Of a DNA stretch of 64,000 bases, positions 1 through 7,484 are shown one piece after another. Position 1 is the first letter of the stretch. Each line of letters opens with the position of its first letter. Source of the stretch: Streptomyces polyasparticus (GTDB lineage: Bacteria; Actinomycetota; Actinomycetes; Streptomycetales; Streptomycetaceae); assembly GCF_014493765.1 (NCBI RefSeq), contig NZ_JACTVJ010000011.1:186001-250000 (forward strand), given 5' to 3'. A program made the translations under genes and the position numbers. The notes beneath the pieces were generated by a model, which ran no database searches, was not told where the DNA came from, and was given only the letters and a program-made list of their open reading frames with translations.

Positions 1-608
1 TCGGGGTACGGCCCGTGGTGATGGCCGCCGCGGGACTGTGGCGCATCCCGGTGCTCGGCGCGGCCCTCGCCCGCGAGGGGCACATACCCGTCCACCGCGG
101 TGACCGCCGCGCGGCGCACGCCCTCGACCTCGCGGCCGCCGCGCTGCAGGACGGCAGGCTGGTCCTCATCTACGGGGAAGGCCGGCTGCCGGTCCGCAAG
201 GACGCCGCCGAGCAGGCCCCCGAACGCTTCCGCAGCGGCGTGGCCCGGCTCACCGAACGCACCGGCGCCCCCGTCGTGCCGGTCGGCCAGGCCGGAGCGC
301 GCAGAGTCCTCTCCGGCGGCACCGCGAAGCACCTCGCGGGCCTGGCCACGGCGCCGCTGCGCCGCCCACGGCTCCATGTGCACGTGGGCGCACCCCTCAC
401 GCTGACCGGGGGCGGTCACCGGACCGTCCGCACCGCACGGGCCCACGCTGCGGTCACGGCGGCCTGGCGCACGGCGGCGGCCCGGATCGGCGAACCGGCC
501 GCGCTGGGCGAACTCACCGCGCTCGGCGACGGCGTGGCGCTCGGTGGCGAAGTGGCGTCCGGTGACGCGGTGTCGACGTTCGGCGACGAGGTGACGCGCG
601 CGGCGTGA
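1..608 (+). CDS. 1-acyl-sn-glycerol-3-phosphate acyltransferase, PlsC family (5-prime truncated by window)
   Basis: The reading frame is open to the left edge, so the N-terminus lies outside the window; about 200 residues are visible. PlsC-type enzymes acylate lysophosphatidate at the membrane in phospholipid synthesis. What can be seen is the second half of the fold: an IYGEGRLP segment in place of the usual FPEGTRS block, followed by the RFRSGVARL stretch and the APVVPVG strand typical of the family. The catalytic HX4D motif should lie upstream and cannot be checked. The last 40 residues are repetitive (GELTALGDG, GGEVASGDA) and look like a low-complexity tail. The gene converges with the hydrolase at 617, only 8 bases away. 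Confidence 0.72.
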   Translation, partial: GVRPVVMAAAGLWRIPVLGAALAREGHIPVHRGDRRAAHALDLAAAALQDGRLVLIYGEGRLPVRKDAAEQAPERFRSGVARLTERTGAPVVPVGQAGARRVLSGGTAKHLAGLATAPLRRPRLHVHVGAPLTLTGGGHRTVRTARAHAAVTAAWRTAAARIGEPAALGELTALGDGVALGGEVASGDAVSTFGDEVTRAA

Positions 609-616
609 GCCGCAGC

Positions 617-1918
617 TCAGGCCCGAACGCGTCCCGCCGCAAGCACCACCTGCGCCAACTCCTTGTGCAGGATGTCGCTGTGGGCCCCCGACGGCGGTCC
701 GCCGCGGCGGACCTTCGCGGCCGCGTCCACGTTCACACAGCCGTCCTTCGGCAGCCGGCCGTCGAGCGCCTGGGCGAGCGTGAGCCGCTTGACGCCGTCG
801 ACGGCCTTGATCCCGTCGTAGCCGAGCGCACTCCACTTGGCCTCGTCGCCGAGCAGCCCCATCGAATCGCCGGCGAGCCGCGAGGCCAGCGGATAGAACA
901 CCTTCAAGGCGGCGTCGTGCTCCGAGTGGCAGCACACCAGCGGCCCGTCGATCCGCCGCTCCTGCCCGCGCAGCACGCCTCCGTTGTCCGCCTGGTGGGG
1001 CAGCCGCGGGGCGAAGGCGTAATGCGAGAACGCGCCCTGCAGCAAAGTCACCGACTTTACGTGCGACACGTTCCTCGGCAGCCCGCGCAGCGCGAAGGAG
1101 ACAAGGCGCGCACCGAAGCTGTGCCCGACGAGATGGATCCTCATGTCCGGGTTGCGGTCGGCCAGTTCACCGAGCGCGGGCCCGAGCCCCAGCTGTCCGA
1201 CCGTGCCCGCGCGCCGCTTCATCGCGTAGTAGGTGCCCTGGCGAAGCAGCTCCTTGCCGCCGTTCCACAGCCGGTCGAGCCCGATCCCGAACGTGCCCTC
1301 GCGCGGTGCCGGCTGCACGGCGCCCAACTCCTCCAGCGCTTCGGTGAACCCCCGGCAGACGGCCGCCGTGTCGTCGAAGAGCATCGCCGGATCGCTCTGC
1401 GGCGCGGCCGTCTCCGCCTCGATGTCCCCGGCGAAGGAGGCCTGCGTGCCGCGCAGCGGCACCTCCACCAGCTTCCGTACGAAAAGGCCGAACTCGTCGA
1501 ACGCCGCCTGATTGGTGGGCTGTTCGGTGAGCATCCGCGCAAGCCGGTCCACGAACTCCGCGCGGTCGGGGAACGTCTGCCGCAGCGCCTGCCGGGTGGC
1601 CTCGTCGAGCTCGGGCCGAAGGGCGGGCTCCACGGCGGCCCGCGGATCGAAGTCGGGAATCGGCTCGTCCGTGAACCGCATCGAGGGCCACATCACGCCC
1701 ACGTAGCCCGTCGTCCCCGCGGGCGCGAGCGCCCCGAACGGCGCGAAGAAGCGGTCGTAGAGCTTGTTGGCGAGCGATCGGTCGTTGTTCCAGCCGTGCG
1801 CGAACACGATCAGATCCTTCACCCGCAATGCGCGCAGCGCCTCCAGCTGCCTGCCCTGGACGTCCCCGTCCGCGTCGAAGGTGAGCTCCCGGTACGGTGC
1901 GACGCTGAACTCCGGCAT
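617..1918 (-). CDS. alpha/beta hydrolase-fold protein of unknown substrate
   Basis: This 433-residue protein has an IVFAHGWNND oxyanion-type segment near residues 37-46 and a serine hydrolase nucleophile elbow GHSFG at 265-269 (Ser267) on an IHLVGHSFGARLV strand. No signal peptide or membrane segment is seen, so it is probably cytoplasmic. The spacing of about 220 residues between the HGW motif and the nucleophile is long and suggests a large lid or insertion. A GGAGGC ribosome site lies just upstream of the ATG at 1918. The upstream gene NamZ is on the same strand, but a 13-bp hairpin separates the two, so they are probably separate transcripts. The substrate cannot be predicted. Confidence 0.72.
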   Translation of the reverse strand: MPEFSVAPYRELTFDADGDVQGRQLEALRALRVKDLIVFAHGWNNDRSLANKLYDRFFAPFGALAPAGTTGYVGVMWPSMRFTDEPIPDFDPRAAVEPALRPELDEATRQALRQTFPDRAEFVDRLARMLTEQPTNQAAFDEFGLFVRKLVEVPLRGTQASFAGDIEAETAAPQSDPAMLFDDTAAVCRGFTEALEELGAVQPAPREGTFGIGLDRLWNGGKELLRQGTYYAMKRRAGTVGQLGLGPALGELADRNPDMRIHLVGHSFGARLVSFALRGLPRNVSHVKSVTLLQGAFSHYAFAPRLPHQADNGGVLRGQERRIDGPLVCCHSEHDAALKVFYPLASRLAGDSMGLLGDEAKWSALGYDGIKAVDGVKRLTLAQALDGRLPKDGCVNVDAAAKVRRGGPPSGAHSDILHKELAQVVLAAGRVRA

Positions 1919-1931
1919 GGCAGCCTCCGTC

Positions 1932-1978
1932 CACGGACCCCGGCACTGTGTCCGCCCAGCATGGCGCCGGGGTCCGTG
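1932..1978 (-). terminator. 13-bp perfect hairpin between namZ-like gene and hydrolase
   Basis: CACGGACCCCGGC (1932-1944) pairs perfectly with 1966-1978 around a 21-base loop. It lies after the stop of the NamZ-like gene and just before the ribosome site of the hydrolase. A T-run is absent, as is common in Streptomyces, so it could be a terminator or a leader element of the hydrolase. Confidence 0.5.
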
Positions 1979-2012
1979 CTCGGCCAGCTCTGTTTCCGTA
2001 TCGGCGGTCGCG

Positions 2013-2110
2013 TCGGCGCGACGCGTCAGCCGTATCGGCGCGACGCGTGAGCCGTATCGGCGATGCGCGTCAGCCGGATCAGCGATACGCGTCAGCCGGA
2101 TCAGCGATAC
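2013..2110. repeat. 22-bp tandem repeat starting at the namZ-like stop codon
   Basis: Four copies of a 22-base unit (GCGTCAGCCGGATCAGCGATAC and variants) start at 2023, 2045, 2067 and 2089, with a more diverged copy before them. The first member, on the minus strand, is the last codons and stop of the NamZ-like gene itself, so the array looks like serial duplication of the gene end. Copies decay with distance from the gene. Confidence 0.8.
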
Positions 2111-3354
2111 GCGAGGTACTTCCGCCGTACGGCACGGAACGCGGCCAGTTCGTCCTGCCAGCCGCCGACGACCTCGTCCACGCCCGCACCCGCGTCGATC
2201 ATGGTGCGGACCTGCGTGGATCCGGTGAGCTTGTCGATCCAGTTGTCGGCCCGCCAGGCGAAGCCGCTCCAGGTCCGCTTGGCGGTGATCAGGAGTCCGA
2301 TGCCCGTACGGATGGGATCGAAGGCCTCGCGGTCGTGCACATGGACCTGGACGCCGCCCACGGTCTTGCCCTGGAACTTGGAGAAGGTGGGCGTGAAGTA
2401 CGCCTCGCGGAAGTGCACACCGTCCAGGCCGAGTTCATCGGCGGCCGCGGCCCACTGCCGGCCGATCCCCTCGGCGCCCAGCAGCTCGAACGGGCGGGTC
2501 GTGCCGCGCCCCTCGGACAGGTTGGTGCCCTCGAACAGACAGGTACCGGAGTACACGAGCGCCGTCTCGGGCGTGGGCATGTTGGGACTCGGCGGCACCC
2601 ACGGCAGCCCGTACGCGTCGTAGAACTCCTCGCGCCGCCACCCGGTCATGAGCACGGTCTCCAGCGGGACGGGCGTGGTGAGGTACTCGCCGTTGAACAG
2701 CCGGGCCAGCTCGGCCACGGTCATGCCGTGCGCCTGCGAGATCGGCTCGCGGCCGACGAACGTCGCGAACTCCTTGTGCAGGATGGGGCCTTCGGCCGAG
2801 CGCCCGGTGACGGGGTTCGGGCGGTCGAGCACGACGAAGCGCTTGCCGGCGAGTGCGGCGGCCTGCATGCAGTCGAAGAGTGTCCAGATGTACGTGTAGA
2901 AGCGGGCGCCGACGTCCTGGATGTCGAAGACCACCGTGTCCACGCCGGACTGCGTGAAGATGTCGGCCAGCGGCTGACCGCTCTTCTGGTACGTGTCGTA
3001 GACGGGCAGCCCGGTCGCGGGGTCCTCGTAGTAGCCCTCGGACCCGCCGGCCTGCGCGGTGCCGCGGAAACCGTGCTCGGGGCCGAAGACGGCGACGAGG
3101 TCCACGCGGTCGTCGGCGTGCATCACGTCGACGATGTGCCGGACGTCCCGGGTGATCCCGGTGGGATTGGTGACGACACCGACCCGCTCACCGTCGAGCC
3201 GGTCGTACCCGGCCGCGGCGAGATTCTCGAATCCGGTGCGGAATCTCTTACTGGTGCCCTGGGTGTCGGCGGCCGCGGCCGAGCCGGTCAGGGCCGTGGC
3301 GGCGGTCGTGGTGGTGGCTGCGGCGAGCAGCGCCCGTCTGGACAGGTGCGTCAT
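2101..3354 (-). CDS. exo-beta-N-acetylmuramidase NamZ-like, DUF1343 family, exported
   Basis: The 417-residue product has a Tat-like N-terminus (SRRALLAAA then an alanine-rich stretch ending near residue 34), so it is probably exported. The rest matches the DUF1343/NamZ family: GVVTNPTGITRD, VFGPEHGFRG, DIQDVGARFYTY, VLDRPNPV and SEGRGTTRPFE are all present in order. NamZ enzymes remove MurNAc from the non-reducing end of peptidoglycan fragments, so a role in wall turnover or muropeptide salvage is likely. The ATG at 3354 is chosen because GGAGG sits 5-6 bases upstream and the signal begins there; the frame stays open for 83 more codons, without family similarity. The last codons are copied into the downstream 22-bp array. 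Confidence 0.85.
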   Translation of the reverse strand: MTHLSRRALLAAATTTTAATALTGSAAAADTQGTSKRFRTGFENLAAAGYDRLDGERVGVVTNPTGITRDVRHIVDVMHADDRVDLVAVFGPEHGFRGTAQAGGSEGYYEDPATGLPVYDTYQKSGQPLADIFTQSGVDTVVFDIQDVGARFYTYIWTLFDCMQAAALAGKRFVVLDRPNPVTGRSAEGPILHKEFATFVGREPISQAHGMTVAELARLFNGEYLTTPVPLETVLMTGWRREEFYDAYGLPWVPPSPNMPTPETALVYSGTCLFEGTNLSEGRGTTRPFELLGAEGIGRQWAAAADELGLDGVHFREAYFTPTFSKFQGKTVGGVQVHVHDREAFDPIRTGIGLLITAKRTWSGFAWRADNWIDKLTGSTQVRTMIDAGAGVDEVVGGWQDELAAFRAVRRKYLAYR

Positions 3355-3421
3355 GGTGCCTCCGTGTGTGCGGGTGCGCGAACGTACGCCTGCGGCGGGC
3401 CTCCTTCCCCTGCTCGCCCTA

Positions 3422-3545
3422 TCCCGAAACCGGGGCTGCATATCCAGCCCCTGCGGCGATTGAGCAGATCCGAGCGAAGCTCGGATGCGGGGTCTGGGGC
3501 GGAGCCCCAGTTTCGGGAAGGGGCGGGGCGGGGAGAAAGGCCCGC
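3422..3545. repeat. dispersed intergenic structured repeat, copy A
   Basis: TCCCGAAAC (3422-3430) pairs with GTTTCGGGA (3510-3518) and encloses three hairpins: GGGGCTG/CAGCCCC (3432-3451), TCCGAGC-GAA-GCTCGGA (3469-3485) and CTGGGGC-GGA-GCCCCAG (3494-3510). It is followed by a G-rich tail, GGGGCGGGGCGGGGAGAAAG. A related copy lies at 47949-48129. It occupies the gap between the NamZ-like gene and the SDR gene. No protein is encoded. Confidence 0.75.
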
Positions 3546-3601
3546 CGCACGCGCACCACTCGCACCCCCACGAAGCCGCACCGCACCCCTTCCGACGAGG
3601 C

Positions 3602-3618
3602 ATACCGACTGGTTAGTC
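3602..3618 (+). promoter_or_regulatory. probable TetR-family operator upstream of the SDR operon
   Basis: ATACCGACTGGTTAGTC contains the imperfect palindrome ACCGACTGGTTAGT (3604-3617). Thirteen bases, CATACCGACTGGT, recur exactly on the minus strand upstream of the APH-kinase gene (9767-9779). A TAGTCT -10-like box overlaps it and ends 6 bases before the ATG at 3626. No Shine-Dalgarno is seen, so the transcript may be leaderless. The likely ligand protein is the TetR regulator at 6089. Confidence 0.6.
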
Positions 3619-3625
3619 TGCGCCC

Positions 3626-4390
3626 ATGACCAACGTGCAGAGCAAGGCAGTTGTCGTCACAGGCGCCGGCGGCGGCATCGGCGCCGCCCTGGCCCGCCGC
3701 TTCGCGGCCGAGGGCGCCAGAGTCGTCGTCAACGACATCGACGAGACCAAGGCCAAGGCCGTCGCCGACGAGATCGGCGGCATCGCCATCCCCGGCGACG
3801 CGTCCGCGATCGTCGAGGAGGCAAGGCAGGCCCTCGACGGCACCGTCGACATCTACTGCGCCAACGCGGGCCTCGCCAGCGGCGGCACCGAGTCCGCCGA
3901 CGAACAGGTCTGGGCCCGCGCCTGGGACGTCAACGTCATGGCCCACGTCCGCGCCGCCCACACCCTCCTCCCCGCCTGGCTCGAGCGCGGCGAGGGCCGG
4001 TTCGTCTCCACCGTCTCGGCCGCAGGGCTGCTCACCATGGTCGGCGCCGCCCCGTACAGCGTGACCAAGCACGGCGCGTACGCCTTCGCGGAGTGGCTCT
4101 CGCTCACGTACCGCCACCGCGGGATCAAGGTGCACGCGATCTGCCCCCAGGGCGTGCGCACCGACATGCTCACCGCGGCCGGATCCGCCGGCGACCTGGT
4201 GCTCGCGCCCACCGCGATCGAGCCCGAGGACGTGGCCGACGCGCTGTTCCAGGGGATGGCGGAGGACCGTTTCCTGATCCTTCCGCACCCCGAGGTCGCC
4301 GAGTACTACCGTGTCCGGGCCGCCGAGCCCGACCGCTGGCTGACCGGCATGAACCATCTGCAGCAGAAGTGGGAGACACACACCAAGTGA
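3626..4390 (+). CDS. SDR family NAD(P)-dependent oxidoreductase
   Basis: A 254-residue classical short-chain dehydrogenase. The TGAGGGIG nucleotide-binding loop is at residues 12-19, the NAG motif at 80-82, Ser131 and the YSVTK catalytic pair (Tyr144, Lys148) are intact. The acidic residue NDID after the second strand suggests NAD rather than NADP. It is the first gene of an operon with an acyl-CoA ligase (4-base overlap, GTGA) and a TetR regulator, so its substrate is probably an acyl-CoA-derived hydroxy or keto compound. There is no ribosome site and the probable -10 box lies 6 bases upstream, so translation may be leaderless. Confidence 0.85.
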   Translation: MTNVQSKAVVVTGAGGGIGAALARRFAAEGARVVVNDIDETKAKAVADEIGGIAIPGDASAIVEEARQALDGTVDIYCANAGLASGGTESADEQVWARAWDVNVMAHVRAAHTLLPAWLERGEGRFVSTVSAAGLLTMVGAAPYSVTKHGAYAFAEWLSLTYRHRGIKVHAICPQGVRTDMLTAAGSAGDLVLAPTAIEPEDVADALFQGMAEDRFLILPHPEVAEYYRVRAAEPDRWLTGMNHLQQKWETHTK

Positions 4391-6048
4391 CGCAGACACC
4401 GGTGACCTACAGCGACAAGCCCTGGCTGGCCCGTCTCAGCGAGGCCCAGCGCGCCCCGCTCACCCCGCCGCCCTCGGTCGTGCACTCCTTCCGCGCCGCA
4501 GCGGCCAAGGCCCCCGACCGCACCGCACTCGCCTACTTCGACGGCCGCCTCAGCTACGCGGAGGTGGACGCCCTGTCCGACGCGGTGGCCGGCCATCTCG
4601 CCGAGCGCGGCCTCGCCGACGGCGACCGGGTCGCGCTGATGCTGCAGAACTCCCCGCACTTCGTGCTCGCCCTGCTCGGCGCCTGGAAGGCCGGCGCGGT
4701 GGTCGTGCCGGTCAACCCCATGTACAAGTCGGGCGAGGTACGCCACGTCCTCGACGACGCCCAGGTCACCGCGCTGATCTGCGCGGACCGCGCCTGGGAG
4801 GCCTATCTGCGCGAGGCGGCCGCCGGCTCTCCCGTACGGATCGTCCTCACGGCCTGCGAACTCGATCTGCAGACCCGCGGCGACGAGCGGGTCCTGAACT
4901 TCGAGCGGGCCCCCGAAGCGGCCGACGCCGAGGACCTGCTCACCGTCGCGCGCCGCGGCGCCAAGGCCCCTGACGTGGCCCAACGGGCCGCCGACGACCT
5001 GGCGTTGATCAGCTACACCTCGGGCACCAGCGGGCAGCCCAAGGGCGCCATGAACCTGCACGGCAACATCACCTACAACGCCGAACGGCAGCGCTCGGGC
5101 CATCCGATCGCCGAAGGCGCCGCCTACTTCGCGCTCGCCCCGCTGTTCCACATCACCGGGATGGTCTGCCAGCTCGCCTCCTGCTTCGCCAACGCCGGCA
5201 CCCTGGTCCTCGCCTACCGCTTCCACCCGGGTGTGGTCCTCGACGCGTTCGCCGAGCACAAGCCCGCGTACACGGTCGGTCCGTCCACCGCGTTCATGGC
5301 GCTTGCCGCGACCCCGGGCGTCACGCGCGAGCACTTCGCGTCGTTCCAGGTGATCTCCTCGGGCGGTGCGCCCGTGCCGCCGGCGCTCGTCGAGAAGTTC
5401 CGTACGGCGTTCGGCCCCTACATCCGCAACGGATACGGCCTCACCGAATGCACCGCCCCCTGCGCCGCGGTCCCGCCGCAGCACGAGGCCCCGGTCGACC
5501 CCGAGTCCGGCACCCTGTCGGTCGGCGTGCCCGGCCCCGACACCGTCGTACGGATCGTGGACGAGGCCGGCGCCGAGGTGCCGTTCGGCGAGCAGGGCGA
5601 GATCGTGGTGCGCGGACCGCAGGTCGTGCCCGGGTACTGGGGCCGTCCGGACGCCACGGCCGAGGCCTTCCCGGACGGCGAACTGCGCACCGGGGACATC
5701 GGGTTCATGGACGCCGACGGCTGGCTCTATGTCGTGGACCGCAAGAAGGACATGATCAACGCGTCCGGGTTCAAGGTCTGGCCGCGCGAGGTCGAGGACG
5801 TCCTCTACACCCACCCCGCCGTCCGCGAGGCCGCCGTCGTCGGGATACCCGACAGCTACCGCGGCGAGAGCGTCAAGGCGTATGTGAGCCTGCGGCCCGG
5901 CACCGAGACGGACCCGGCGGAGATCGTCGCGTACAGCAAGGAGAGACTGGCGGCGTACAAGTACCCGCGCAGCGTGGAGATCCTGCCGGAGCTGCCCAAG
6001 ACGACCAGTGGGAAGATCCTGCGGAGGGAACTGCGTGACCGCGCCTGA
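4387..6048 (+). CDS. acyl-CoA synthetase (AMP-forming), class I adenylate-forming enzyme
   Basis: The 553-residue protein activates a carboxylic acid as an acyl-adenylate and transfers it to CoA. The motifs are in order: the ATP-binding loop LISYTSGTSGQPKG, the NGYGLTEC motif, the TGD motif in ELRTGDIGFMDADGW, the hinge VVDRKKDMINASGFKVWP, and the C-terminal catalytic lysine in TTSGKILRREL. The GTG start at 4387 overlaps the SDR stop (GTGA). The frame is open far upstream, but that part is antisense shadow. It belongs with the SDR and the TetR gene in one operon, which together with the nearby acyl-CoA dehydrogenase points to uptake and oxidation of a fatty or branched acid. Chain length cannot be read from sequence. 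Confidence 0.9.
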   Translation: MTQTPVTYSDKPWLARLSEAQRAPLTPPPSVVHSFRAAAAKAPDRTALAYFDGRLSYAEVDALSDAVAGHLAERGLADGDRVALMLQNSPHFVLALLGAWKAGAVVVPVNPMYKSGEVRHVLDDAQVTALICADRAWEAYLREAAAGSPVRIVLTACELDLQTRGDERVLNFERAPEAADAEDLLTVARRGAKAPDVAQRAADDLALISYTSGTSGQPKGAMNLHGNITYNAERQRSGHPIAEGAAYFALAPLFHITGMVCQLASCFANAGTLVLAYRFHPGVVLDAFAEHKPAYTVGPSTAFMALAATPGVTREHFASFQVISSGGAPVPPALVEKFRTAFGPYIRNGYGLTECTAPCAAVPPQHEAPVDPESGTLSVGVPGPDTVVRIVDEAGAEVPFGEQGEIVVRGPQVVPGYWGRPDATAEAFPDGELRTGDIGFMDADGWLYVVDRKKDMINASGFKVWPREVEDVLYTHPAVREAAVVGIPDSYRGESVKAYVSLRPGTETDPAEIVAYSKERLAAYKYPRSVEILPELPKTTSGKILRRELRDRA

Positions 6049-6088
6049 GGCAGGTGTGGTGCACAAAGGCAGAAGGAGCAGAAGGCAG

Positions 6089-6688
6089 GTGGCGACAGTG
6101 CCAAAGACGGAGCAGACCACCACACCCGTCCCGCAGCGGCTGCTCGCCGCCGCCACCCGGCTCTTCGCCGAGCAGGGGTACGACCGCACCTCGGTGCAGG
6201 AGATCGTGGAGGCGGCGGGCGTCACGAAGGGCGCGCTGTACCACTACTTCGGGTCCAAGGACGATCTGCTGCACGAGATCTACGCCCGGGTGCTGCGCCT
6301 CCAGCAGGAGCGGCTCGACGCGCACGCGGAGGCGGACGAGCCGGTCGAGAAGCGGCTGCGGGACGCGGCGGCCGACGTCGTGGTCACCACGATCGCGAAC
6401 CTCGACGACGCACAGATCTTCTTCCGGTCCATGCACCATCTGAGCCCGGAGAAGAACAAGCAGGTCAGGGCCGAGCGCCGGCGCTATCACGAGCGGTTCC
6501 GCGCGCTGGTCGAGGAGGGCCAGACCGCCGGGGTCTTCTCCTCGGCGACGCCCGCGGACCTGGTGGTGGACTATCACTTCGGATCCGTCCACCACCTGTC
6601 GACCTGGTACCGGCCAGCCGGGCCGCTGACCCCGCAGCAGGTCGCCGACCATCTGGCCGATCTGCTGCTGCGGGCGCTGCGTCCGTGA
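6089..6688 (+). CDS. TetR/AcrR family transcriptional regulator
   Basis: 199 residues with a clear N-terminal TetR HTH at about residues 15-60 (RLFAEQGYDRTSVQEIVEAA then GALYHYFGSKDDLL). The C-terminal half resembles regulators of acyl-CoA metabolism. The GTG at 6089 is preferred: AAGGAG lies about 11 bases upstream and the HTH starts at the usual distance. It is 40 bases after the acyl-CoA ligase and probably co-transcribed, which suggests autoregulation of the operon through the palindrome at 3602-3618. The same palindrome type precedes the APH-kinase/acyl-CoA dehydrogenase pair and the metallo-hydrolase, so it may control all three units; this is inferred from shared sites only. Confidence 0.88.
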   Translation: MATVPKTEQTTTPVPQRLLAAATRLFAEQGYDRTSVQEIVEAAGVTKGALYHYFGSKDDLLHEIYARVLRLQQERLDAHAEADEPVEKRLRDAAADVVVTTIANLDDAQIFFRSMHHLSPEKNKQVRAERRRYHERFRALVEEGQTAGVFSSATPADLVVDYHFGSVHHLSTWYRPAGPLTPQQVADHLADLLLRALRP

Positions 6689-6719
6689 GCGGGCACGGGG
6701 CCGTGGGGCGCCCGGGGGC

Positions 6720-7364
6720 TCAGCCCAGCGGGATGACCTTGCGGCCCCAGGTCTCGTTCGTGACGATGCCGAACGAGGTGTAGAAGGCCGCCGCCGCGCA
6801 GACCAGGCCGAGGAAGCCGCCGGTGTGCGCGAGGGCGGTGGACTGGGCCAGGTCGCCGAGCGCCAGGAACAGGAACGTCAGGCTCAGCGTGGTGAAGACG
6901 ACCTTGTGCGCGAGGTCGGACTTCATCGCGGCGATGGTCATGTACAGCGTGAAGACGAACCACGCGATCAGGTACAGGCCGGTCGCCAGGTGCGCGTCCG
7001 CGGCCGGCAGGCCCGGCACGACGAACTTCACGTAGGCCGCGAAGGACATCCAGAACGCGCCGTACGAGATGAACGCCGTGGTGCCGAAGGTGTTGCCGCG
7101 GCGGAACTCGAAGAGACCGGCGACGAACTGCGCGAGCCCGCCGTAGAACAGCGCGAGCGGCAGGACCACGGCGCTCAGGGCGGCGTTGGAGATCAGCCCC
7201 GAGTTGAACATGCTGAGCACGAACGTGGTCAGGGCGAAGGCCGCGAGACCGAGCGGGCCGGGGTTGGCGAGCTTCGGGGCGGGAGTTGGGGCGGGGGCCG
7301 CGGCGGGCGCCTCGGTGCGGAGCGTGGCGGCGGAGGAAGCGGGGGCTTCGAGAAGAGCGGACAT
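6720..7364 (-). CDS. acetate uptake transporter, GPR1/FUN34/SatP family
   Basis: The 214-residue membrane protein begins with an alanine/proline-rich cytoplasmic segment, then carries the family signature NPGPLGLAAFALTTFVLSMFN (residues about 46-66; NPGPLGL is the hallmark). Five to six hydrophobic spans follow. Members move acetate or succinate with protons. It stands next to an acyl-CoA dehydrogenase and an acyl-CoA ligase gene, which fits a short-chain acid catabolism locus. It is transcribed alone: a 15-bp terminator separates it from the dehydrogenase upstream. Confidence 0.88.
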   Translation of the reverse strand: MSALLEAPASSAATLRTEAPAAAPAPTPAPKLANPGPLGLAAFALTTFVLSMFNSGLISNAALSAVVLPLALFYGGLAQFVAGLFEFRRGNTFGTTAFISYGAFWMSFAAYVKFVVPGLPAADAHLATGLYLIAWFVFTLYMTIAAMKSDLAHKVVFTTLSLTFLFLALGDLAQSTALAHTGGFLGLVCAAAAFYTSFGIVTNETWGRKVIPLG

Positions 7365-7436
7365 GGCGTGGGGACACTTTCACTCGACGACCTTCCAACG
7401 CTACGTGCGCGGCCGCCCCGCTCCGGACGCCAAGAG

Positions 7437-7474
7437 CCCTGCTTTCCCGGGCTCTGAGTCCCGGGAAAGCAGGG
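7437..7474 (-). terminator. 15-bp perfect stem terminator after acyl-CoA dehydrogenase
   Basis: CCCTGCTTTCCCGGG (7437-7451) pairs perfectly with 7460-7474 around an 8-base loop. It lies just past the stop of the acyl-CoA dehydrogenase at 7485 and closes the APH-kinase/dehydrogenase operon. Confidence 0.8.
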
Positions 7475-7484
7475 CGAAGGTCCC

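Noticed and set aside
3354-3603. Longer N-terminus for the NamZ-like protein
   Set aside because: The extra 83 codons are antisense to the structured repeat and precede an excellent start with ribosome site and export signal.
4306-6225. 639-codon minus-strand frame opposite the acyl-CoA ligase
   Set aside because: Shadow frame: the plus strand carries all adenylation motifs.
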